From Castanea sativa (lineage: Eukaryota > Streptophyta > Magnoliopsida > Fagales > Fagaceae), in contig NC_134023.1 in the NCBI RefSeq assembly GCF_040712315.1, forward strand, positions 66,045,257 to 66,109,256: a DNA stretch of 64,000 nt, in the 5' to 3' direction. The notes beneath the pieces were generated by a model. It made no database searches. It saw only the letters and a program-made list of their open reading frames with translations, and was not told where the DNA came from. The stretch's first letter is position 1; the number at the start of each line of letters is the position of its first letter. Positions 56,648 to 64,000 of this stretch are shown piece after piece. Position numbers and translations under genes: made by a program.

Positions 56648-58651
56648 ATGGCAGGCTTAGGCTCTCATCATGCAGAGTCACAAGGATCACAGCCGGAAAA
56701 TCATTTCGAACGTCTTGAACAACGTAGGGATCGTGAGGGAAGCGTCCATACAGAATACCCAGGGGCTAGCCATACTCATGGAGGGGGTAGCACTACCCAC
56801 GATGAGGGTTCTAAATCCATGCAGAAGGAAATCAATCGCTTGAAGAGGAAGTTACGCCGTGCTAAACGTAAGGTTTCCCCGTCCTCGTCTAGTTCTTCCT
56901 CAGAGAAGGATAGGGGAGTTGGCTACAGTTCAAGGTCATATTCCCCCACTAGTGCAACATCCTCCGGTGAGGAGGACGACCAACCAACCCGCAGACGTAA
57001 GAAGCTTCGATCTAGGGGCTTAGGCAACGATACCATGAGTAGGGCGTTGCACCAACTCTCTAAATCTCCGTTTTCACGGAGGATTGAGAGGGGGAGGCTT
57101 CCTAGGAGGTTCACCCAGCCCACCTTTACCATCTATAATGGCCGGACTGATCCGGTGGAGCACGTGAGTCACTTCAACCAAAGGATGGCAGTGCACTCTC
57201 ACAACGAGACTTTGATGTGTAAAGTTTTCCCCTCCAGCTTGGGACCTGTGGTTATGAGATGGTTTAACGGTCTCAAATCGGGATCTGTAGGGTCATTTGG
57301 GGAGCTAACTAGGGCATTTGCTTCGCGGTTCATTACGTGTAGCAGAGTCCCTCGGCCATTGGACTCGTTGCTATCCATGGTCATGAAGGAAGGGGAGACA
57401 CTAAAAGCATACTCCGACAGATACTGGGAGATGTTTAATGAGATAGACGGCGACTTTGATGAGGTGGCGCTTAATACCTTTAAGGTGGGCCTCCCTACTG
57501 ATCACGACCTAAGAAAGTCTTTGACGAAAAAGCCCGTCCGTAGCGTACGCCGTCTTATGGATCGTATTGATGAATATAAAAGAGTAGAGGAAGACCAGCA
57601 GCAGGGGAAAAGAAAGGAGAAGGTTATCCCGCAGGAGAGAAGGGATTTCAGGTCGGACAGGTATCACAACAACAAGCCGAGGAGGGATTACTTCGGACAA
57701 TCCGGCTCGGCAACACCTCAGGCTGTAAATACTGTGTTCCGAGAACCAGTGCATCAGTTATTAGAAAAAGTTCGTGAAGAGCCCTTCTTCAGATGGCCCG
57801 GCAAGATGGCAGGGGACCCTGCGAGAAGAAATCAAAACCTTTTCTGTCAGTACCATCAGGATGTGGGCCACACTACTGAGAACTGTCGGACCCTGTGGAA
57901 CCATCTAGAGCAGCTCGTCGGTGAGGGAAAGTTAAAGCAGCACTTGTGTCAGCCCACTGGGCAGGTCAGTCAAGTTGGTTCAAACAACCAGAGGAACGGT
58001 TCATCTCGGCCAGCATTGGGAACAATTAATGTTATCTTCGCTGCACCTGGTAGGACCGGCTCAGGTCCCACTAGGGTTATGGCGGTATCCCATCCGCAGG
58101 CCGAGGATGTGGGTAGCAGACCGAAGAGATTAAAGAGCACTTTACCTGTCTTGGGTTTTTCCGAGGAGGATAAAGTGGGGACTATCCAGCCCCATGATGA
58201 TGCTCTTGTGGTTACCCTCAGGATAGGGAATTATGATGTGAGAAGGGTGATGATAGATCAGGGCAGCGGTGCAGATATCATGTACCCTGATCTATTTAAG
58301 GGGCTAAGGTTGGAGTTGGAAGATTTAACTCCTTATGACTCACCTCTTATAAGCTTTGAAGGGCGAGCCGTTGTGCCGAAGGGACAGATCCGTTTACCCG
58401 TTCAATCCGGCACAGAAACGGTCGAGGTAGATTTCATTGTGGTTGACGCGTACTCTTCATATACAGCCATCCTCGCCAGGCCATGGCTGCACGCTTTGGG
58501 AGCTGTCTCTTCTACCTTACATGTTAAAGTGAAATTCCCTTCGGGGGAGCATGTTGAGGAAATCCTCGGCAGTCAGGTAGTGGCTAGGCAATGCATATCG
58601 GCTGCGGTGCTTCGTCAGTCAGAAATTGAGTCATCAACCTTGCCCATCTAG
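56648..58651 (+). CDS. Element C gag-protease polyprotein (667 aa)
   Basis: Open from ATG 56,648. An N-terminal charged and Ser-rich region (1-128) includes the basic stretch KRKLRRAKRK. The gag core follows at about 145-310 (FTIYNGRTDPVEHV, MRWFNGL, FASRFITCSRVPRPLDSL), then a CX2HX4HX4C zinc knuckle at 400-413 (His replaces the second Cys, common in this lineage), then aspartic protease near 525-640 with VMIDQGSGADIM (Asp about 537). It ends TAG at 58,649-58,651; a second in-frame TAG nine bases on (58,658-58,660) is the stop shared with element B. The first TAG stands where B has CAA, so it is probably a recent mutation. Gag builds the particle and protease matures it. Confidence 0.95.
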   Translation: MAGLGSHHAESQGSQPENHFERLEQRRDREGSVHTEYPGASHTHGGGSTTHDEGSKSMQKEINRLKRKLRRAKRKVSPSSSSSSSEKDRGVGYSSRSYSPTSATSSGEEDDQPTRRRKKLRSRGLGNDTMSRALHQLSKSPFSRRIERGRLPRRFTQPTFTIYNGRTDPVEHVSHFNQRMAVHSHNETLMCKVFPSSLGPVVMRWFNGLKSGSVGSFGELTRAFASRFITCSRVPRPLDSLLSMVMKEGETLKAYSDRYWEMFNEIDGDFDEVALNTFKVGLPTDHDLRKSLTKKPVRSVRRLMDRIDEYKRVEEDQQQGKRKEKVIPQERRDFRSDRYHNNKPRRDYFGQSGSATPQAVNTVFREPVHQLLEKVREEPFFRWPGKMAGDPARRNQNLFCQYHQDVGHTTENCRTLWNHLEQLVGEGKLKQHLCQPTGQVSQVGSNNQRNGSSRPALGTINVIFAAPGRTGSGPTRVMAVSHPQAEDVGSRPKRLKSTLPVLGFSEEDKVGTIQPHDDALVVTLRIGNYDVRRVMIDQGSGADIMYPDLFKGLRLELEDLTPYDSPLISFEGRAVVPKGQIRLPVQSGTETVEVDFIVVDAYSSYTAILARPWLHALGAVSSTLHVKVKFPSGEHVEEILGSQVVARQCISAAVLRQSEIESSTLPI

Positions 58652-58657
58652 GAGTCA

Positions 58658-58666
58658 TAGCAATTA
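58658..58666 (+). promoter_or_regulatory. Leaky stop TAG-CAA-TTA between gag-protease and pol of element C
   Basis: Same nine bases and same position as in element B. pol follows in the same frame (58,661 onward). The context UAG-CAR-YYA is the known strong readthrough signal of tobamoviruses. Confidence 0.72.
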
Positions 58667-61600
58667 ACAGCTCCGGAGGCACCTGGAGCGATGACAGGAG
58701 ACGAGGCTATTTGTGAGGAGTTAGAGAAGTTTGTAATAACAGATGATCCAGAGAGGTTCTTCCAAGTTGGCATACTTTTGCCACACCAAGAGAAGATGGA
58801 GTTGTTGAAATTTCTGAAGGATAATTTAGATGTTTTCGCGTGGGACCCCTATGAGGCTCCAGGCGTAGATCCGAACTTTATTTGTCATCGTTTAAACGTC
58901 AATCCTGCCATTGTTCCGAGGAGGCAGCCACCTCGGCGATCTTCCCGAGAACATTCTGAAGCTGTGAAGGAAGAGGTTCTTAAACTCAAAAGGGCGGGGG
59001 CTATCAAAGAAGTTTTCTACCCTGAATGGTTGGCTCATACTGTTGTTGTTAAAAAGAAGAACGGCAGGTGGAGAGTGTGTGTAGATTTTACTGATCTAAA
59101 CAAGGCCTGTCCTAAAGATTCGTTCCCAATGCCACGGATTGATCAACTGGTAGATGCTACCGTGGGACATCCTCGGATGAGTTTCTTGGACGCCTTCCAG
59201 GGTTACCACCAAATTCCCTTGGCGTTAGAAGATCAGGAGAAGACTGCTTTCATTACTCCAACCGGGAATTATCATTATAAGGTCATGCCATTTGGGTTAA
59301 AAAATGCTGGGGCTACTTACCAAAGAATGATGACCCGAATGTTTGAACAAAGAATCGGGGAAAACCATAGAAGTATATGTGGATGATATGGTGGTGAAGA
59401 GTAAGACGGTACCTTCGCACATGACAGATTTGGCCGACACCTTCCAGATGTTAAGGAAATATAAGTTGCGCCTTAACGCCTCCAAGTGTTCTTTTGGTGT
59501 GGGGTCTGGAAAGTTCTTGGGATATATGATTACTCATAGGGGGATAGAGGTAAACCCAGTGCAGGTTAAGGCTATTCAGAATTTGCAGCCGCCTCGGAAC
59601 CCAAAAGAGATTCAAAAATTGACCGGAATGATTGCTGCGCTGAATAGATTTATTTCTCGGTCAGCTGATCGGTGCCGTCCTTTCTTTCAGTTGTTGAACA
59701 AGTGGAAAGGGTTTCGGTGGACCGAGGACTGCGAGGTAGCTTTCCAACAGCTTAAGCAATATCTTTCTCGGCCACCCATCTTATCTCGCCCTGAGGTGGA
59801 CGAGGTTTTATTCGCTTATCTGGCCGTGGCTATTCATGCGGTGAGTTTAGTTCTTATAAGGAATGAAAATGGAGTGCAGAGACCAATTTACTACGTTAGT
59901 AAGTCCTTGAATGAGGCCGAGGTGCGCTATTTGCCCTTGGAAAAAGCGCTTCTGGCAGTAGTCCACGCCACGCGCAAACTTCCTCACTATTTCCAGTCTC
60001 ATACTGTGGTTGTTTTGACCCAGTTGCCTCTCAAGGCTGTGTTGCGTAGTGCTGATTATTCTGGCAGGGTGGCAAAATGGGGAACCATTTTGGGAGCCTT
60101 TGATGTTAAATACAAACCTCGTACCTCGGTGAAGGGTCAGGTCCTCGCTGATTTGGTGGCAGAGTTTACTGAACCATTGTTAGAAGAAACTTCAAAGGAA
60201 GCACACATGGGTGAAAAATCAGTTGGTGTGATCACAGCCGTATCGCCCACGGCTTGGAAAGTTTATGTGGATGGGGCTGCTAATCATAAAGGGTCTGGTG
60301 TTGGACTTGTTCTAATGTCCCCTGAAGGAATTGTTTTTGAAAAATCTTTGAGATTGGCCTTCTCGGCTACTAATAATGAGGCCGAGTATGAAGCAGTCTT
60401 GGTAGGCATGCGAATGGTACATAAGATGGGTGGCAGGGAAATCCATGTGTTCTCGGACTCACAGTTAGTGGTCGGCCAAGTCATGGGGACCATGGAGGCT
60501 AGAGACCCCAGAATGCAGGAATATTTGGCCCAGGTTAAACGTCAGCAGGCTGAATTCGACTCTTTTGCCTTAGCTCACGTCTCTAGGAGTGGAAACACTC
60601 ATGCAGATTCTTTGGCTACGTTGGCCACCTCCTCGGCTCAAGGTCTACCAAGGGTTATTCTCGTTGAGGATCTGGTAGAACCTTCTCTTGTAACTGCTAA
60701 TGCACCTCGCATCCATCTAATAAGGCCTGGTCCTAGCTGGATGGATTCGATCATATCTTTTCTTAAAAATGACATTCTTCCCGAAGACAGGGTTGAAGCA
60801 GAAAAGGTACGTCGAAAGGCGCCGCGTTTCTGGTTGTCCGAGGATCAGAAGCTCTACAAACGATCCTTTTCAGGACCGTATTTGTTGTGCGTACACCCTG
60901 AATCAACAGAAGCATTACTGGAGGAATTGCATGAGGGAATTTGTGGGAGCCACACTGGGGGAAGGTCCTTAGCCCATAGAGCCCTGACTCAGGGTTATTG
61001 GTGGCCCAATATGCAGAGGGAGGCTCAGGACTATGCCAGAAAATGTGATCAATGTCAGAGGTTCGCCCCTAATATTCACCAACTTGGAGGGGTTCTTAAC
61101 CCTCTCTCCAGCCCTTGGCCTTTCGCACAATGGGGCTTGGACATTGTAGGGCCATTTCCGAGAGCTGCTGGAAACAAAAGATGGCTGCTCGTAGGGACAG
61201 ACTACTTCACTAAATGGGTTGAAGCTGAGCCCTTAGCCAATATCCGAGATGTTGATTCCAAGAAATTTATATGGAAAAATATTATTACTAGATTTGGTAT
61301 ACCGCATACACTTGTCTCAGACAATGGCGTTCAATTTGACAGCAACGCCTTTAGGCAGTACTGTGGTGACATGGGCATCACAAATAGATACTCTACCCCA
61401 GCTTATCCTCGAGGAAATGGGCAGGCCGAGACCGTTAACAAGGTCATAGTCAACGGGCTCAAGAAGAGGTTGGATGATGCGAAAGGCAAATGGGTAGAAG
61501 AGCTCCCTCATGCCCTGTGGACATATCGGACCACACCGCGCAGGTCCACTGGAGAAACGCCATTCTCTATGACTTATGGAGCCGAGGCGGTGATACCGCT

Positions 61601-61976
61601 AGAATCTGGTTTTCCTACTTTAAAGACAAGTTCTTTTAGCCCAGAGAATAACCAGGGACTTCTAGAGAAAGATCTTGATTTACTTGAGGAACGGCGTGAG
61701 GCAGCTATGGTCCAATTGGCTTATTATCAGCAGAAGCTAAAACGAAGATATGATGCCCACGTGAAGCTAAGGCCACTTGCACCTGGTGATCTTGTATTAA
61801 GGAAAGTTGTAGGCACTTCTAAGAACCCAGCATGGGGTAAGCTAGGACCTAACTGGGAAGGCCCCTATCGCATTGTTTCAATAGCAGGCATAGGGTCGTA
61901 TAGGCTAGCTGACCTAGACGAACGAATTGTACCACGTCCATGGAATGTAAATAATCTTAGAAGGTATTATTATTAA
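58661..61976 (+). pseudogene. Element C pol, one-base frameshift in RT
   Basis: Frame continues from the leaky stop through FVITDDPERFFQVG and the RT fingers and palm (VDFTDLNKACPKDSFPMP, FLDAFQGYHQI, VMPFGLKNAG). A single extra base at about 59,346-59,356 ends it at 59,386, just before YVDDM (59,376-59,390 in the new frame). From there it is open to TAA 61,974-61,976: RT end, RNase H, second RNase H (WKVYVDGAANHKGSGVGL), integrase zinc site, the three acidic integrase sites and the C-terminal LGPNWEGPYRI. Element B has no extra base here, so this is a lesion and not programmed shifting. Confidence 0.93.
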
Positions 61977-62009
61977 TCAAATGAGCTTTTGTCAATTAAT
62001 GCTTCAAAG

Positions 62010-62490
62010 TTATGGCTAGCTCTGACATTTGAAGTTACTGTTCTAAAGAATCAAACAGAAACTTGGTTAAGTGCAGTCCTCGGACCACAAACCTTGTGGA
62101 AATTGATGTCTTATCATTTGTTAAACAGAACCTTAGTTATGCCGGGTCCTCGGACCTCCTACTTTGGGAAAATTAACATTTGAAGTTACTGTTCTGATGA
62201 ATCAAAACGAAACTTGGTTAAGTGCAGTCCTCGGACCACAAACCTTGTGGAAATTGATGTCTTATCATTTGTTAAACAGAACCTTAGTTATGCCGGGTCC
62301 TCGGACCTCCTACTTTGGGAAAATTAACATTTGAAGTTACTATTCTAAAGAATCAAACAGAAACTTGGTTAAGTGCAGTCCTCGGACCACAAACCTTGTG
62401 GAAATTGATGCCTTATCATTTGTTAAACAGAACCTTAGTTATGCCGGGTCCTCGGACCTCCTACTTTGGGAAAATTAACATTTACAGTTA
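62010..62490. repeat. 151-bp tandem array of element C, about three copies
   Basis: GTGCAGTCCTCGGACC recurs at 62,071, 62,222 and 62,373, exactly 151 bp apart, the same period as in B. Dyads GTCCTCGGAC, GGTCCTCGGACC and CCACAAACCTTGTGG occur in each unit. Confidence 0.95.
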
Positions 62491-63024
62491 CAATTTTTAA
62501 GAATTAAACGAAAGATTGCTCAAGATTTATCTTCGGACTATGACTTTGATTAAAGTTAACTTCTGATTGTGTCCGGATGTTAATACGTTACTGTTTATTA
62601 ACTCGGATCTTAAGTTTTATATCTTTAAGTGTTGAGTAAATTTGTGTAAGGAATGGTCCTCGGATCTTACATCTTACTAGATACTGTGATATGCCTTACA
62701 AGGGTTTAATCATTATATGAGGTCCTTTCTTCTTTTTAATTGAGGCATTGTTCAAATGTATTAACCATGTCACCTTGTATTAAATCTTTAATAATATACG
62801 CATGATTATGTGGAAGTTATGATTGTGCAATCCTTGGAGTTAGATTTTTATACTCTGAGAAACTTCTGATATGACTTAATGGGAAACTTTTGTAATAAGT
62901 ACAAAAAGAGTAAAGTAAAAACAGATACAATTCAAAAAAATGGAATCGTTCTTCATTAATCAGTTGAGTGTGCATTACATATATAATTCAAAAAAATGGA
63001 AAAAGAGAAGCCCTAAGCTAAGTC
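62491..63024. other. Untranslated region of element C between array and antisense gene
   Basis: AT-rich, homologous in inverse orientation to 40,715-41,246 of B. No coding potential. Confidence 0.65.
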
Positions 63025-64000
63025 CTAAGCTGTTGGAGGGGGATCTTGCTGAGAGGTACTAGTGCCCTCGGTCTTTCTCAACTCCAGCTCAAAAGGAGTC
63101 ATAACCTGCTTTCCTTTATCCGCTGTCTTTGTTGGAAGGACGTTGGGTTCCACTGTCTGGCTCAAGTCCTTCTCTGCATCCACTCCTCCTTCCTTCTCTT
63201 TATTGGAACCAGAAGGTTCTGTAGGATCAGGAATTTGCTGTGGGACCACCGGAGGTAGAGCAGGAAGAGTTGTCTCGGGGATAGGAGTAGCAGCAGGAGC
63301 CTCTTCAATCTCCTATATTTCTAGGGGAAGCCAAACGTTCTCGGACTTCCTCAAATCCAAAAATTGGGGAACTCCTGCTACGTTTAAAGCTTCCCCCCAT
63401 ACTTTTTGACAGTATTCACGGCATAAAGCCGCGAACTCCTCTGTCAGCTGCTCCTCTGTGGTTGCTACCCCTTCATCGAAACTTGCCTGCTTGGCAGCTT
63501 GAAGAGAGAGATGGAAGGAGCCAGCTTCTTCCTTCATCAAAGCCAGTTGCTTCTTCAGATCCGAGCACTCCCTTTGAGCTTGGGAGAGCTCTTCATCTCT
63601 TTCGCGAAGGAGCTTGCGCTGTCCTTCTATCTGGGTCTTCATAGTCTTCAAGTTTGACTCGACCCCATTTTTCTCTCTCCTCAGATCTGCTACCTCCGAG
63701 GTCAGCTTCTCGTTCTCGGCAAGGGCTGTACCCAAGGACTTCTCAGTCTCCAGCCTAATTTCAAGCTCAGTTCTGGCTACTTTCCGAGTGTCTTCAATAA
63801 ACTTTTCAGCTACAAAGACCTCCTGAATAGCCTGTAACAAAGTATGATGGAGTTAGGAATAATAAAAAAAAACAAACTTACCTATAAATATTATTAAAAG
63901 TGGAATCTTCCTAAAAAAGGAGAAAAACTTACCAGCGCTAAGTCTCTTTTTAGTGAGAGGAATAGTTGTGGCTGGCCCATCTTTTCCAAGGTCTCCATGT
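63025..64000 (-). pseudogene. Antisense ORF of element C, C-terminal exons (continues outside window)
   Basis: Exon at 64,000-63,933 (ends LFLSLKRDLAL), intron 63,932-63,832 (CTG|GTAAGT...TTACAG|GC), last exon 63,831-63,025. The last exon encodes a long coiled coil (ETEKSLGTALAENEKLTSEV, QRKLLRERDEELSQAQREC) and a polar tail ending FELELRKTE...PPPTA. A TAG at 63,315-63,313 stands where B has CAG. This copy keeps the acceptor that B has lost, which confirms the intron. Function unknown. Confidence 0.82.

Larger units (their letters stand above)
55850..64000 (+). mobile_element. Element C: Tat-type Ty3/gypsy retrotransposon, sister of B, 3' end outside window
   Basis: 5' LTR, primer site, intact gag-protease, pol with one frameshift, 151-bp array and the 3' part of the antisense gene. 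CTAAA at 55,845-55,849 should reappear after the 3' LTR outside the window. Close relative of B at the protein level but with a longer LTR. Confidence 0.95.

Noticed and set aside
59343..59386. Programmed frameshift in element C pol
   Set aside because: Element B is in frame here without the extra base, and a shift inside the RT palm makes no sense as regulation.

Overview
The window is nuclear DNA of a flowering plant, most likely a woody dicot. The evidence is AT-rich intergenic DNA, several Ty3/gypsy LTR retrotransposons of the Tat type (each with a second RNase H domain after the reverse transcriptase), a CC-NB-LRR resistance gene, LINE, hAT and Helitron remnants, and plant pseudogene fragments (carotenoid cleavage dioxygenase, PPR). 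Fagaceae (oak relatives) is my guess from general familiarity; nothing in the window proves it. No rRNA, tRNA or CRISPR was seen.

Layout. 1-6,656: 3' two thirds of Tat-type element A (+): pol end, a 44-bp tandem array, an antisense spliced gene, polypurine tract, 3' LTR. 6,657-7,199: a host segment that recurs inverted at 12,722-13,262. 7,200-14,378: element D (+), deletion-ridden, with 545-bp LTRs, a long 65-bp tandem array and about 2.6 kb of foreign sequence where its relatives carry the antisense gene. 14,379-24,200: AT-rich intergenic DNA built largely from decayed tandem copies of the region preceding the resistance gene, plus a nonautonomous hAT element. 24,203-27,976: CNL resistance gene with a triplicated leader that repeats its own start codon. 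27,977-36,999: downstream DNA with duplicated blocks, a CCD1-like pseudogene interrupted by a LINE tail, and a PPR fragment. 37,000-48,095: complete element B (-), with LTRs and a 5-bp target duplication. 48,096-55,849: AT-rich DNA with foldback repeats, a LINE remnant and a ~4-kb Helitron-like element carrying an hAT MITE. 55,850-64,000: element C (+), a sister of B, running off the window.

How the parts work together. Elements A, B and C share one plan: LTR, primer site, gag-protease, pol (RT, RNase H, second RNase H, integrase), tandem array, an antisense gene with its own spliceosomal introns, polypurine tract, LTR. In B and C, gag-protease and pol lie in one frame separated by UAG-CAA-UUA, the leaky-stop context known from tobacco mosaic virus. 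This suggests Gag-Pol is made by stop-codon readthrough. All copies carry disabling lesions, many of them C-to-T changes. The antisense gene, its introns, the hairpin-rich arrays next to it and family-specific oligonucleotides (GACGG in A/D, CCGAG in B/C) are the least explained features.

The only apparently intact cellular gene is the CNL gene. It sits in a region of repeated local duplication, and its 5' leader carries two short upstream ORFs that start with the same residues as the protein.
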